A DNA stretch of 64,000 bases from an uncultured Lachnospiraceae bacterium (GCA_947575805.1 CANPOY010000005.1:1-64000); one strand, 5' to 3'. Counted from the stretch's first letter, positions 9,002 through 18,268 are shown. The notes: a model not told the origin generated them from the letters alone. Numbers and translations: made by a program.

Positions 9002-9008
9002 CTCGTCC

Positions 9009-9191
9009 TTTTTATGCTTTGGAGATCTGCCTGTCAGGCTTTTCAATGGGGGCAACAATGGCGTTGCTTTGTTAAAGAAATATCTGCCCGCTATAACGGA
9101 TGCAGAGCTTGCATATATGGGGCATGGGCAATATTTGCACGAACACAGTGATGAATATGCAAATAAATTGATTGAGTATCTGCAAAGCTGA
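9009..9191 (+). pseudogene. Decayed C-terminal fragment of an alpha/beta-hydrolase-like protein
   Basis: A stretch of about 60 codons reads FGDLPVRLFNGG, then ITDAELAYMGHGQ and DEYANKLIEYL before a TGA at 9189-9191. The composition and the GHG...EHSDEYA ending resemble the last third of an alpha/beta hydrolase with its catalytic His. There is no start codon or RBS and no N-terminal portion. Upstream in this frame the sequence overlaps the Rieske gene. It is best read as the tail left after deletion of the rest of the gene. Confidence 0.45.
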
Positions 9192-9301
9192 TGCAATTTC
9201 CGGCTTATCGGATACATATATTGTTTTATATTTTTACTGCTTGCAATGCCGGGGAAAATGTGTTATGCTTTGGTCATTATATAGGAAAGGCGGTGAGAAG
9301 T

Positions 9302-9466
9302 ATGAAGCAATACGAAGTCCTTTTGGCGAAGGAATTATTTCGCGGCAGTGACATCATACGCGCATTTTCGTACAAAATGGCGAGCACAGGGACAACTATG
9401 CCCATTTTTGGGAATCGGATTGTTTTGTATGCTGCTCACCATGTAAGGTATTGTCCGGAGGCATGA
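9302..9466 (+). CDS. Hypothetical 54-residue leader peptide before ABC-2 exporter
   Basis: A small ORF (MKQYEVLLAKELFRG...) starts at ATG 9302 behind AGGAAAGGCGGTGAGAAG, a better RBS than many long genes here have. It has no recognised domain. It ends just before an inverted repeat (GGCATGAC about 9462-9469, GTCATGCC about 9494-9501) and a terminator at 9532-9567 that precedes the exporter. It could encode a regulatory leader peptide or be a chance ORF. No protein family recognised. Confidence 0.4.
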   Translation: MKQYEVLLAKELFRGSDIIRAFSYKMASTGTTMPIFGNRIVLYAAHHVRYCPEA

Positions 9467-9531
9467 CGGGAAGGTAGCCCTGTCATGGCACGGTGTCATG
9501 CCTATGCGGAGATAACAAGGGGAAGATAATG

Positions 9532-9567
9532 CCCTGTGCAGACAAAACGGTCTGCACAGGGTATTTT
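9532..9567 (+). terminator. Strong intrinsic terminator/attenuator ahead of ABC-2 operon
   Basis: A perfect 12-bp stem (9532-9543 with 9550-9561), 6-nt loop and a TATTTTT tract. It sits 53 bp before the first exporter gene and downstream of the small ORF, so it either ends that transcript or acts as an attenuator. Confidence 0.8.
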
Positions 9568-9620
9568 TGTGCCTAAAAAACGAAAATGTTTTCCCGAACA
9601 AAAACTGTAAAAGGAGTGAA

Positions 9621-10397
9621 ATGAGCATGTTTGGAAAATATGGAATAACCGCCCGGATGTCTGTGCGGAGCAAGACAAACGGCGGTCTGGTATATCTGGT
9701 GCCTGAGATCATCATGAGGGTGGTCTGCCTGGTGCCGCTGCTGTTTATCTGGAAGTCCCTGGCGGAGAGGGGGGCCAAGGTGGAAATGACGGTTTCACAG
9801 CTTTTGAGCTATACCTATGTAAATGTTCTGGCGGCAGATCTGATGATCGTAAATACCTGCCTGTCTGACTGGGATTTTGATACCAAGAGCATGGAAATGT
9901 TTACCCGTCCCATGCCGGTGTTCGGGCAGGTGATTGCAAGGACGGTGGGAGAATGGATGCCGATGCTGCTCCTGTTTTCCCTGCCGATGCTGCTGCTGGC
10001 CCCGGTTTTCGGAATTCGGGTTCTTCCGGAAAGCCTTTGGGCGTTTCCGGCGCTGATCTTAAGCGTATCTCTGGGATTTGCTTTCGAATTTATATTCTAT
10101 TGCGTCACGATCAGGTTGCGCAATGTTTCCTGGCTTACTTATGTGATCAGGAGTGCGATTGTATCCTTTTTTTCGGGAACGGTGATTCCTTTCAGGATCC
10201 TGCCCTTCGGCATGGACCGCTGGATCCGGTATCAACCCTTCGGCAGTCTGGGAGGAGCCTTCCTGGCATTGTATGTGGGGAGCGGGGATGCGGCTGAAAT
10301 TCTGCCGGTGCAGCTTTTCTGGAATATTGTAATGTGGATTGCCGCAGTTTTCTGGTTTCGGCGTTCCAGAGAGAGGATGGTGAGCTTTGGTGGATAA
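9621..10397 (+). CDS. ABC-2 type transporter permease (COG4587-like)
   Basis: 258 residues with about six hydrophobic segments (for example VVCLVPLLFIWKSL, MLLLFSLPMLLLAPVFGI, ALILSVSLGFAFEFIFYCV, LFWNIVMWIAAVFWF). It belongs to the permease family that pairs with COG3694 and COG4586 partners in a three-gene exporter. Start chosen at ATG 9621 after AAAAGGAGTGAAATGAGC; the frame is open further upstream without an RBS. The next permease starts inside its final codons. Substrate unknown; related systems are often annotated as multidrug or daunorubicin-type exporters without proof. Confidence 0.8.
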   Translation: MSMFGKYGITARMSVRSKTNGGLVYLVPEIIMRVVCLVPLLFIWKSLAERGAKVEMTVSQLLSYTYVNVLAADLMIVNTCLSDWDFDTKSMEMFTRPMPVFGQVIARTVGEWMPMLLLFSLPMLLLAPVFGIRVLPESLWAFPALILSVSLGFAFEFIFYCVTIRLRNVSWLTYVIRSAIVSFFSGTVIPFRILPFGMDRWIRYQPFGSLGGAFLALYVGSGDAAEILPVQLFWNIVMWIAAVFWFRRSRERMVSFGG

Positions 10398-11232
10398 CAG
10401 GGTAACGTTAAAAAGATATTTTCAGCTGCTGGGGATTTATGCACGGATGGATCTGGCATCCCTGATGCGGGACGGTAAATTTATGGCGCTTGTGATAGCG
10501 GCCGACCTGATTTCCAACGTATCGGCTGTCTCAGGAATTTTTCTGCTGGCGTGGAAATTCGGCGGGATCGGCGGCATGGACCGGTTTGAGGTCCTGTTTA
10601 TGCTGGCATACGGCAATCTCGTCATGGGCTTTCTGAATATGATGGGGGGCAGCAATGCCTTGTTTCCCAGCAGAATTATTGGCAGAGGGCAATGGGAGCA
10701 TATGTTTATCATGCCCCTTCCCTATGGAGTGCAGCTCACTGTGGGGATTTTTCCCTTCACCGGCTCCAGCACCTTTCTTTCGGGAATTGCGCTGCTGATC
10801 GTGGCGATGTGCAATCTGGAAATGGTTTTTGCCTGGTGGTGGCCGGTGCTGCTGGTCCTTCTGCTGGCAGCCAGTATGGTGATTGTGGTGTCCCTTTCTT
10901 ACCTGTTTTCCAGCCTTACCTTTTATGCCCCGGTGCAGTGCGAGGAAATATCCAGCACCGTAATATACAACATGGAGCGTGCCATGACCTTTCCGCTGTC
11001 CGGTATGCCGGCTTATATCAGGTATCCGCTGCTGACTTTTTTTCCGGCGGGCCTTATGGCATGGTTTCCCACAATGATACTTCTGGGGAAGGCCACAACA
11101 CTTGAAAACTTTTATCCTGCCGTTTTCGCGCTTTTAACGGCGTTTACGGCAACACACTTTTTTAAGAAAGGATTTCGACATTATGTTAAGAAAGGAATTA
11201 ACAGATATGTGTCGGGAGGACATCGCTCCTGA
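10390..11232 (+). CDS. ABC-2 type transporter permease (COG3694-like)
   Basis: About 280 residues and strongly hydrophobic, with segments such as LVIAADLISNVSAVSGIFLLAW and VLLVLLLAASMVIVVSLSYLFSSLTF. It is the second membrane subunit of the exporter. Start is uncertain between TTG 10387 and GTG 10390; both overlap the end of the first permease, implying coupled translation. Its 3' end overlaps the ATPase gene by 50 bp, so all three genes are one transcript. Confidence 0.8.
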   Translation: MDNRVTLKRYFQLLGIYARMDLASLMRDGKFMALVIAADLISNVSAVSGIFLLAWKFGGIGGMDRFEVLFMLAYGNLVMGFLNMMGGSNALFPSRIIGRGQWEHMFIMPLPYGVQLTVGIFPFTGSSTFLSGIALLIVAMCNLEMVFAWWWPVLLVLLLAASMVIVVSLSYLFSSLTFYAPVQCEEISSTVIYNMERAMTFPLSGMPAYIRYPLLTFFPAGLMAWFPTMILLGKATTLENFYPAVFALLTAFTATHFFKKGFRHYVKKGINRYVSGGHRS

Positions 11233-12238
11233 GCAGGCGGCGGTAATTGCAGATTCCGTCAGTAAAACATTTACACAATGGCAGAGAAAGGAGGGAGTGA
11301 AAGGTATTTTCAGGCAGCAGAAAAAGACGGTGGCCGCGCTGGAGGACGTTTCCTTTCGAATCGGAAAGGGAGAATTCGTGGCATATGCCGGTCCGAACGG
11401 CGCGGGCAAAAGTACGACCATGAAGCTGCTGTCCGGTATGCTTCAGCCCACGAAGGGGAGCGTTTCCGTGTTGGGAATGTCGCCGGAAAAGGACAGAATA
11501 GCGCTGATGAGAAGGCTTGGGGTTCTGTTTGGCAATCGGACGGAGCTCTGGTGGGATCACCCTGTGATACAGAGTTTTGAATGGAAAAAGGTAGTCTGGG
11601 ATATTCCGGATGAGGTCTATCAACGGAACCTGGACAGGATGACAGAGCTTTTGGACATCGGCAGCATCCTGAATACCTTTGCCCGGGAATTGTCACTGGG
11701 GCAGCGAATGAGGGCGGATTTGGCCATGATGCTGCTGCATTCACCGGAGCTGGTCCTGCTGGACGAGCCTACCCTTGGCCTGGACGTGGTAGCGAAACGT
11801 CAGATGATAGAATTCCTGAAATGGATCAATCGGGAGGAGGGTGTAACGATTATGGTGACCAGCCATGACATGGACGATCTGGAGGAGATGGCCCGGAAGA
11901 TTATGATGATTTCGAAGGGAAAGCTTGCTTATGACGGGGATTTTGACGGACTGCGCAGGCTCACGGGAAACAGGACGCACTTTACGGTCATTACGGACGG
12001 CAGAAGGCCGGAGCTTCAGGGTTGCCGGTTTCTGGGAGGAGAGCACGGGGCCTTTGAATTTGAAACGGATCTGTCCCATACGCCTGTCCGGGCCTTGCTG
12101 GGAATGCTGTCCAGGACCGACGGGATCCGGGATGTGGAGATCAGACGGGCACCCATCGAGCAGGTGATTGCCCGGCTGTATCAGTCCTGGAAAAACGAAA
12201 AAGGTATAAACAATTCTGAGAAATCTTACGATATATAG
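11183..12238 (+). CDS. ABC transporter ATP-binding protein (COG4586-like)
   Basis: 351 residues. Walker A GPNGAGKST is at 70-78, a short signature LSLGQRMRADLA near 172, Walker B LVLLDEPTLGLD near 190, and the H-loop VTSHDMDD near 230. The extended N-terminus with FTQWQRKEGVKGIFRQQKKTVAAL and the C-terminal 100 residues are typical of the COG4586 group that drives COG4587/COG3694 permeases. ATG 11183 is preceded by AAGAAAGGATTTC. The gene overlaps the upstream permease by 50 bp. It completes the exporter; substrate cannot be deduced. Confidence 0.85.
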   Translation: MLRKELTDMCREDIAPEQAAVIADSVSKTFTQWQRKEGVKGIFRQQKKTVAALEDVSFRIGKGEFVAYAGPNGAGKSTTMKLLSGMLQPTKGSVSVLGMSPEKDRIALMRRLGVLFGNRTELWWDHPVIQSFEWKKVVWDIPDEVYQRNLDRMTELLDIGSILNTFARELSLGQRMRADLAMMLLHSPELVLLDEPTLGLDVVAKRQMIEFLKWINREEGVTIMVTSHDMDDLEEMARKIMMISKGKLAYDGDFDGLRRLTGNRTHFTVITDGRRPELQGCRFLGGEHGAFEFETDLSHTPVRALLGMLSRTDGIRDVEIRRAPIEQVIARLYQSWKNEKGINNSEKSYDI

Positions 12239-12258
12239 ATTACAGGGCGAATACTGTG

Positions 12259-12288
12259 TTGACAAAAAAAACCAGTATGAGGTAAGAT
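12259..12288 (+). promoter_or_regulatory. Promoter for FecR/CHASE2 signalling operon
   Basis: TTGACA (12259-12264), 18-bp spacer, TAAGAT (12283-12288), about 97 bp before the FecR-protein start. It is the only convincing promoter before the five-gene run ending at 20.6 kb. Confidence 0.6.
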
Positions 12289-12384
12289 ATAAGTAAAACA
12301 GTGTATTGTAATACTTCAGCTGTGAAGCGCAGTGTCGACAGCGGCTAATAAAGGGCAGCCGCAGCATGGAGGGCAGGATTGAGT

Positions 12385-14199
12385 ATGAAAAATTTATCAA
12401 AAAATCAGAAGATCGGCATAGCGGCGGCAGGAGCGCTGCTCGTGGCAGCAGTCGTCATGGTCGTCATACTGTTTACAGGAAAGGCGGGGGAAGCCTATCG
12501 CTCCATCAAGGTAGTGGAGACCAGCGGTGAAGTGACCATAGGCAGGGAAGGCATCGGCAACCTGGATGCCGCCGTCAACATGAACCTGGTTTCAGGAGAT
12601 TCCGTACAGACGGGCACAGGTGCTTATGTCGTGCTTATGTTGGATACGGATAAATATGTGATGCTGGGAGAATCGGGTAGTATGCAGGTCATCGCCGAAG
12701 GGGACGAAAAGGCCGGCAGGACATCCATTCTGCTGTCACAGGGAAGTGTCTTAAGTGAGATACAGAATCCTCTGGGGCAAGGCGCTTCTTATGATGTGGT
12801 GACACCTAACGCTACCATGTCCGTACGGGGAACCGTATTTGAAATTGACAGAAGTGCAGACGGCCTGGTATCTCTGCTGGTCTTTGACGGCGCCGTGGCA
12901 TTGGGACTGGATGGGAAGGAGCCTGTTCTTTACAATGCCGGTGAATGTATGCAGTTTGAAGAGGGGAATCTGCCCGAGGTTATTATAGACAAGGCGCCTA
13001 TCAGCGAGGAAATGATGAATGAGCAGATGCGTGAGCGTCTGCAGCAGATAAGCAATTCGGGAAGAACGCTGGTGACGGGAAGCGTGCAGCTCGCCGAAAG
13101 CGGAGAAGGATTTGATCAGGTAGGTCAGGGAAGTTCCTCCAAGCCGGTTGAATCGGCAGATACTACGGAACCTGAGGAAACGGCTGAGCCGACAGCAACA
13201 TCGGAACCGGAATCCACGCCGGATCCTTCTGCTGAACCGGAGCCCACGCCGAAGCCGACGGCAACACCCAAGCCCTCACAGAAACCGACGGCAACACCCA
13301 AGCCCTCACAGAAACCGGCGGCAACACCTAAGCCCACGCCGGAGCCGACGCCGACCCCTGTACCTACGCCGGAGCCGACCCAGCAGCCGACACCGACTCC
13401 TGTACCTACGCCAGAGCCGACCCAGCAGCCGACACCGACTCCTGTACCTACACCGGAGCCGACCCAGCAGCCGACGCCGACCCCTGTACCTACGCCGGAG
13501 CCGACCCAGCAGCCGACACCGACTCCTGTACCTACGCCGGAGCCCACCCCTGTACCTACGCCGGAACCTACACCGGAACCGACTCAACCACCTGTACAGA
13601 CATGTCAGGTTACCTTTTTCAATCCTTATGTATGTACGAACGGAGTTCCGGGTATCAGCGAACTCAGCGGGAAAGGCGGTATGAATTCTTATATAGAGGT
13701 AGAAGCCGGGAAGAAGATAAAGGAGCCGGATGACTCCAAGTTCTTTGCAGTCTCCGATAATGACAGCTTGAAACTGAAGGTGGATGGCTGGTATCGCGAG
13801 GACGGTACGGAATGGGATTTTGAAGAGGACGAGGTCATTGAGAATATCGTGCTTTATCCTGTATGGAAAGAAGACTCCTCAGGGAAGAAATATGGTACTG
13901 TGATACTAAAGGATTTGTGGAACAGCGAAACGTGGTATGTCAGCCTACCCTATGGTACTCCGGATATGCCGGTACTGGATAAGTTTGGCGGAGATGCAGA
14001 TAAGTATTGCTGGGAAAAGGTCTATGAGACCGTTGCTACTAAGAAGATCTGGGATTCCTCCGTTGACAGCGTAAACGGTGTAATTCTTTTGAAAATGAAA
14101 GCAGTATCACCTGAACCCTCAGAATCACCGGAACCCTCAGAATCACCGGAACCTTCGGAATCGCCTGAACCTTCGGAATCACCGGAACCGACATCATAG
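12385..14199 (+). CDS. Membrane-anchored FecR-domain protein with proline-rich stalk
   Basis: 604 residues from ATG 12385 (RBS GGAGGG). An N-terminal anchor helix ([21 protein letters not shown], about 10-30) is followed by a FecR domain at 38-195, with the typical [17 protein letters not shown] and [15 protein letters not shown] segments. Next comes a Thr/Pro/Glu stalk (about 240-400) of [11 protein letters not shown] repeats, then an InlB/listeria-repeat-like globular region (about 405-570: VTFFNPYV ... [14 protein letters not shown] ... LYPVWKED), and five PEPSES repeats at the C-terminus. FecR domains outside TonB systems act as extracytoplasmic sensor or adhesive modules. The downstream CHASE2 cyclase begins 10 bp after the stop, suggesting a shared signalling role. 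Confidence 0.8.
   Translation: MKNLSKNQKIGIAAAGALLVAAVVMVVILFTGKAGEAYRSIKVVETSGEVTIGREGIGNLDAAVNMNLVSGDSVQTGTGAYVVLMLDTDKYVMLGESGSMQVIAEGDEKAGRTSILLSQGSVLSEIQNPLGQGASYDVVTPNATMSVRGTVFEIDRSADGLVSLLVFDGAVALGLDGKEPVLYNAGECMQFEEGNLPEVIIDKAPISEEMMNEQMRERLQQISNSGRTLVTGSVQLAESGEGFDQVGQGSSSKPVESADTTEPEETAEPTATSEPESTPDPSAEPEPTPKPTATPKPSQKPTATPKPSQKPAATPKPTPEPTPTPVPTPEPTQQPTPTPVPTPEPTQQPTPTPVPTPEPTQQPTPTPVPTPEPTQQPTPTPVPTPEPTPVPTPEPTPEPTQPPVQTCQVTFFNPYVCTNGVPGISELSGKGGMNSYIEVEAGKKIKEPDDSKFFAVSDNDSLKLKVDGWYREDGTEWDFEEDEVIENIVLYPVWKEDSSGKKYGTVILKDLWNSETWYVSLPYGTPDMPVLDKFGGDADKYCWEKVYETVATKKIWDSSVDSVNGVILLKMKAVSPEPSESPEPSESPEPSESPEPSESPEPTS
13372..13539 (+). repeat. Four tandem 42-bp repeats encoding [14 protein letters not shown]
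   Basis: Four in-frame copies of a 42-bp unit make up the core of the FecR protein's proline stalk. Shorter 30-bp units ([10 protein letters not shown]) lie just upstream, and 18-bp PEPSES units end the gene at about 14109-14195. Copies differ mainly at third codon positions. Such arrays are prone to length change. Confidence 0.9.
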
Positions 14200-14209
14200 G
14201 GCTGACAAA

Positions 14210-16030
14210 ATGAATAATAATAAAAGCGAAATTAGAAACAGAGTCCTTCTGATTATAATTGCAGCTGTTATTGCAGGGTGCCTTACTCTTTGGGCACCCT
14301 TTGACAAAGTGGAATATTGGTTCAGTGATTTGCTCTTTGTCAGGGAAAAGCCGGTGGATAACCGGATTAAGATCATCGGGATCGACGAGAAGTCATTGGA
14401 GGAAATGGGGCCTTTTTCCGGCTGGACCAGGCAGCAGTCAGCCGATCTGCTGAATGCCTTTGACAAGGAGTATTCCCCGGCAGTCATAGCTTTCGATATT
14501 AACTTTGTGGGTCAGAGGGATCAGGAGGGAGACCAGGCCCTGGCGGAGGCGGCATCCGGTTTTCCCCACGTGGTTCTGGCTTCCTACATAAATTACGGCA
14601 CAAAGGTTCTGCAGTCGGAGGCGGGGGGCTATCAGATCGATACCATGTATGTGGAGGATCTGGAGCTGCCCTATGAGGCGTTGCTTCGGGTGACTGCTCA
14701 CGGCTTTACCAATGCGGTACAGGATGTGGACAATTATGTCCGGCGTTCCATGCTGGCAGAGTCCGAAAGCGATATTAAAGAATGGAATTTTGCCTGGAAA
14801 ATATATGACGAATACCGGAAGGCAAACGGGGAGCAGAGCCGTGAGCCAAGGCAGGTAAACGGTATTTACGGCTTTGACTATACTGCAGAGCCGGGAATGT
14901 ACGAGGTTTATTCCTACGTGGACGTGATGGAGGGCAGATGTGACCCCAGGGTGTTTCAAGGCAGTATCGTCCTGGTGGGTGCGTATGCCCAGGGCATGAT
15001 GGACCAGTATATGGTGCCTATAGCAAGGGGCACCGTTATGAACGGAGTAGAGGTTCAGGCTAACCATGTGGACGCCCTTTTGAATGACCGTACTTATGTA
15101 AATTTAAACGGATGGATTCAGGCGTTGGCGGCATTCCTGATTGCCGGCTTCTATGTCTGGCTGGTCAGCCACAACAGCTTTCTGGTAAATACGGTGGGCG
15201 GTGTGGCGCTGGAAGCAGGGATCATCATTGTCGCAAAGTGTCTGTACGGCGCGGGCTTCTACTGGGGATGCTTTGTACCAGTTGCTTTTGTGCTGATCAC
15301 CTTTCTGGTACGTGTGGCTACAGGATATTTGACAGAGCGAGTCCGTAAGCGGAAGATTTTAAGTGTATTCCGAACATATATGGCACCCCAGGTGGTGGAT
15401 GAACTGGGGAAGAGCGGCAATTATAAGATAGAACTGGGAGGGCGGGACCGCGAGGTGGCAGTGCTGTTTGTGGACATCAGGGGCTTTACCTCCATGTCAG
15501 AAGGACTGTCGCCGGAGAAGATCGTGGGAATCCTAAACCGGTATCTGGGTATGGTCACGGAAGCGATCTTTAAAAATGACGGAACACTGGATAAGTTTAT
15601 CGGAGACGCGGTTATGGCGGTTTACAATGCGCCGTTGGACGTGGAGGATTATGCCTGCAAGGCAGTGCAGACCGGGCTTGACATAGTGGCGTCGGTGGAC
15701 AGGATAAATATTGAGCTGAAGAAAGAATTTGGCATAGAAATTGCCTGCGGTGTGGGTGTACACAGCGGCAGGGCGGTAGTGGGAAATATTGGCTGCAGCT
15801 ACCGAATGGACTATACTGCCATCGGTGATACCGTCAATGTGGCGGAAAGACTGGAAAGCATAGCGAAGGGCGGCCAGGTGCTGATCAGCAGAGATCTGTA
15901 CGAACGGGTAAAGAACCGATATAATGCCGTATTTGCCGGCAGTCAGAGTTTGAAGGGCAGACAGGAAGGCATGGACGTATTTTTGGTGGAGGGGACGAAT
16001 GGAACAGATACAAGCGGAAAAAATACTTGA
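14210..16030 (+). CDS. CHASE2-domain adenylate cyclase (class III)
   Basis: 606 residues. TM1 is at about 11-29, then an extracytoplasmic CHASE2 sensor at about 30-290 (RIKIIGIDEKSLEEMGPFSGWTR, AFDINFV, GSIVLVGAYAQGMMDQY). Three TM helices follow at about 301-320, 325-345 and 350-372, then a cytosolic class III cyclase domain at about 410-600. Catalytic residues are visible: metal Asp422 (FVDIRGFT) and Asp466, purine-recognising Lys462 (TLDKFIGD) and Asp534 (MDYTAIGD), and transition-state Asn543 and Arg547 (NVAERLE). These favour ATP and cAMP as product. It follows the FecR protein by 10 bp and overlaps the HD-GYP gene by 32 bp. It most likely converts an envelope signal into a cyclic nucleotide. 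Confidence 0.9.
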   Translation: MNNNKSEIRNRVLLIIIAAVIAGCLTLWAPFDKVEYWFSDLLFVREKPVDNRIKIIGIDEKSLEEMGPFSGWTRQQSADLLNAFDKEYSPAVIAFDINFVGQRDQEGDQALAEAASGFPHVVLASYINYGTKVLQSEAGGYQIDTMYVEDLELPYEALLRVTAHGFTNAVQDVDNYVRRSMLAESESDIKEWNFAWKIYDEYRKANGEQSREPRQVNGIYGFDYTAEPGMYEVYSYVDVMEGRCDPRVFQGSIVLVGAYAQGMMDQYMVPIARGTVMNGVEVQANHVDALLNDRTYVNLNGWIQALAAFLIAGFYVWLVSHNSFLVNTVGGVALEAGIIIVAKCLYGAGFYWGCFVPVAFVLITFLVRVATGYLTERVRKRKILSVFRTYMAPQVVDELGKSGNYKIELGGRDREVAVLFVDIRGFTSMSEGLSPEKIVGILNRYLGMVTEAIFKNDGTLDKFIGDAVMAVYNAPLDVEDYACKAVQTGLDIVASVDRINIELKKEFGIEIACGVGVHSGRAVVGNIGCSYRMDYTAIGDTVNVAERLESIAKGGQVLISRDLYERVKNRYNAVFAGSQSLKGRQEGMDVFLVEGTNGTDTSGKNT

Positions 16031-17492
16031 GATAGGAATTCTGCTGACAGCGGAAAGAGATTATGACGTGCTTCTTTCCAAGATTATTGACTGCGCCATG
16101 GAGCTGACAGAGTGCGACGGAGGTACGCTTTACCTTTTTGAAAAGGATCACCTTCAGTTCTGTATTATGAAAAACAAGTCGCTGGGAATTGACCAGAAGG
16201 GTACGAAAGATGAAAAGTACCCTCCGGTTACCATGGATGAAAAAAATATCTGTGCCTACGCGGCCATCCACAGAGAATTTCTCAACATTGAGGACGCCTA
16301 CAGCAGCAGTCGCTTTGACTTCAGCGGCCCCAGAGAGTATGATAAGCGCACCGGCTACCGGACAAAATCCGTGCTGGTTTTTCCGCTGATCAGCCACGAG
16401 GAAAAGTTGATTGGTGTGGTGCAGCTTATCAATGCCAAAAACGGCAAGGGTGAAATCATTCCTTTTGGGGAGGACTGTGAGAAGGTGCTGCGTTCCCTTG
16501 GCTCTCAGGCCGCGGTGGCGGTAGCCAATATGCGCTTTGTGCAGGAGATCGAAGACCTGATGATCTCCATTACCCAGGTGTTTACAGATGCTATTGATAC
16601 CCGTATTCCCTACAATTACTATCATTCCAGAAATGTTTACCTTTATGTTAAACTACTGGTAGATTATATCAACAGGCAGCACGAGGCCGGGAAGACGGAT
16701 AAGTACTATACGCCGGCAGAGCGGGATGAGCTTCTGATGGCGGCGCTGATGCACGATATTGGCAAGCTGGTGATTCCCAACGATATTATCGACAAGACCA
16801 CCAGGCTGGGCGATAAGCTGGAACTGGTGCTGGAACGCTTTGAGCGTCTTGCGTTGTTGTACCATATAGATTACCTGCAGGGCAGGCTGGGCAAGGACAA
16901 ATGGATAGATAGGAAGAATTACTTTCTGGATGCCAGAGAAAGGGTAGAAGAAATCAACAGAAAGCCCCGCCTTTCGGAGGAAGATGTAGCCTATATACAA
17001 GGCATGGCAAAGCTGAACTATACCGATTCCAACGGTCAGAAGATCAGCTATCTGTCTCTGGGGGAAGCGGAATGCCTGACGGTAGTATCCGGCAATCTGA
17101 CCGGAGCGGAGCGGGCGGTTATCTGTTCCCATGTGGAATATACAGAGAAGTATCTGCGAAAGATGAACTTTGGTGTGCGCTATCCCCATATTATAGAGTG
17201 GGCGGGCGCCCATCATGAATTTCTGGACGGCAGCGGGTATCCCAGAGGGCTTAAGGGAGACGAGATTCCCTTCGAGGCAAGAATACTGGTGGTGGTTGAT
17301 GTTTTTGAAGCATTGACAAGCGCCGACAGGCCGTATAAGAAATCCATGGACGAGAAAAAGGCGTTTTCAGTCCTGGACGATATGGTGTCGCAGGGCAAGG
17401 TGGACGCGGATGTGCTGGAACTGTTCAAGGAGGCTGTCGCCGGCTCTCAGGGCGATATAAACCTGTTCTTTCACCATGAGGAGGAAGAATGA
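15999..17492 (+). CDS. GAF domain-HD-GYP phosphohydrolase
   Basis: 497 residues. An N-terminal GAF domain (about 1-180, RDYDVLLSKIIDCAMELTECDGGTLYLFE, VFPLISHEEKLIGVVQLINAKNGKG) precedes an HD-GYP-type domain. Metal ligands include H252-D253 (MHDIGKLVIP), and HHE at 405-407 is followed by DGSGYPRGLKGDEIP with the GYP triad at 413-415. About 150 residues separate the HD and HHE motifs, longer than in common HD-GYP proteins, with an extra segment at about 270-365. HD-GYP domains hydrolyse c-di-GMP or related nucleotides; the GAF domain could bind a cyclic nucleotide. Strong RBS GGAGGGGACGA lies inside the cyclase gene (32-bp overlap). Confidence 0.87.
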   Translation: MEQIQAEKILEIGILLTAERDYDVLLSKIIDCAMELTECDGGTLYLFEKDHLQFCIMKNKSLGIDQKGTKDEKYPPVTMDEKNICAYAAIHREFLNIEDAYSSSRFDFSGPREYDKRTGYRTKSVLVFPLISHEEKLIGVVQLINAKNGKGEIIPFGEDCEKVLRSLGSQAAVAVANMRFVQEIEDLMISITQVFTDAIDTRIPYNYYHSRNVYLYVKLLVDYINRQHEAGKTDKYYTPAERDELLMAALMHDIGKLVIPNDIIDKTTRLGDKLELVLERFERLALLYHIDYLQGRLGKDKWIDRKNYFLDARERVEEINRKPRLSEEDVAYIQGMAKLNYTDSNGQKISYLSLGEAECLTVVSGNLTGAERAVICSHVEYTEKYLRKMNFGVRYPHIIEWAGAHHEFLDGSGYPRGLKGDEIPFEARILVVVDVFEALTSADRPYKKSMDEKKAFSVLDDMVSQGKVDADVLELFKEAVAGSQGDINLFFHHEEEE

Positions 17493-18268
17493 TAGAGATT
17501 ATTCCCGAAATCGGCAGAATAGAAGAATATGTCAGACTGTCCGAGCAATATTCACTGGGTTTTGAGTATAATGATTTTTTTGATCCTGATCTGCTGGAGA
17601 ATGAGAGCGCTGTCAGAGAGAGGATCAGACAGTACAGACAATTGGGGCGGCCCGGGAAGACGGATACCATGCACGGCGCTTTCTATGACCTGGTTCCTTT
17701 CAGCTGGGACAGTGTAATCAGCAGGCACAGCCAGTACCGAATGCAGCAGTCGGCGGAAATAGCGGCACAGCTGGAATGCAGGGCGGTGATTTTCCATGCC
17801 GGGCTGGTATCGGAATATGTGAAGGGTGAAAGGTATTACCGCAATTGGCTGGAGACTATGGCCTCTGTGGCGAGAAAGCTTACAGCCGAGTCGGGCGTGG
17901 AAGTTTATTACGAAAACGTACAGGAAACATCACCGACGGAGCTGGCAGTTCTGGCTGACAGCCTGAGGGACGAAAGACGTTTCGGCATCTGTCTGGATGT
18001 AGCACACATGATGCTGACGAAGGGGGCGCCGCCGGAGGAATGGTTCAGGGAGCTGGCTCCTTACATCCGTCATTTCCATATGAATGATACTTATTTAAGA
18101 ACGGACGATCATTTGGCTTTGGGCTGCGGCAGTATTGACTGGGAGCAAATATTCGGCATGATCAGACGCTATAGCCTGACAGACAGCAGTATATTGCTGG
18201 AAGTGAGCGGATTGGAGAAAACCAGGTCAAGCTTGGAGTATCTGGAAAAGGCAGGAGTGTTGTCGTGA
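17489..18268 (+). CDS. Sugar phosphate isomerase/epimerase-like TIM-barrel protein
   Basis: 259 residues of the AP-endonuclease-2/xylose-isomerase-like barrel family. Recognisable strands include TMHGAFYDLVPFSWD, AVIFHAGL, VYYENVQET (metal-binding Glu), FGICLDVAHMML (Asp and His), IRHFHMNDTY (His) and ILLEVSG (Glu). These residues fit a divalent-metal site. It overlaps both neighbours by 4 bp (ATGA and GTGA), so it is an integral member of the signalling operon. Reaction unknown; isomerase, epimerase or endonuclease are all possible for this fold. Confidence 0.75.
   Translation: MIEIIPEIGRIEEYVRLSEQYSLGFEYNDFFDPDLLENESAVRERIRQYRQLGRPGKTDTMHGAFYDLVPFSWDSVISRHSQYRMQQSAEIAAQLECRAVIFHAGLVSEYVKGERYYRNWLETMASVARKLTAESGVEVYYENVQETSPTELAVLADSLRDERRFGICLDVAHMMLTKGAPPEEWFRELAPYIRHFHMNDTYLRTDDHLALGCGSIDWEQIFGMIRRYSLTDSSILLEVSGLEKTRSSLEYLEKAGVLS

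Noticed and set aside
13125..13590. Regular DNA repeats suggestive of a CRISPR array
   Set aside because: The repeats are contiguous 42-bp and 30-bp coding units without spacers and lie in frame inside the FecR protein gene.
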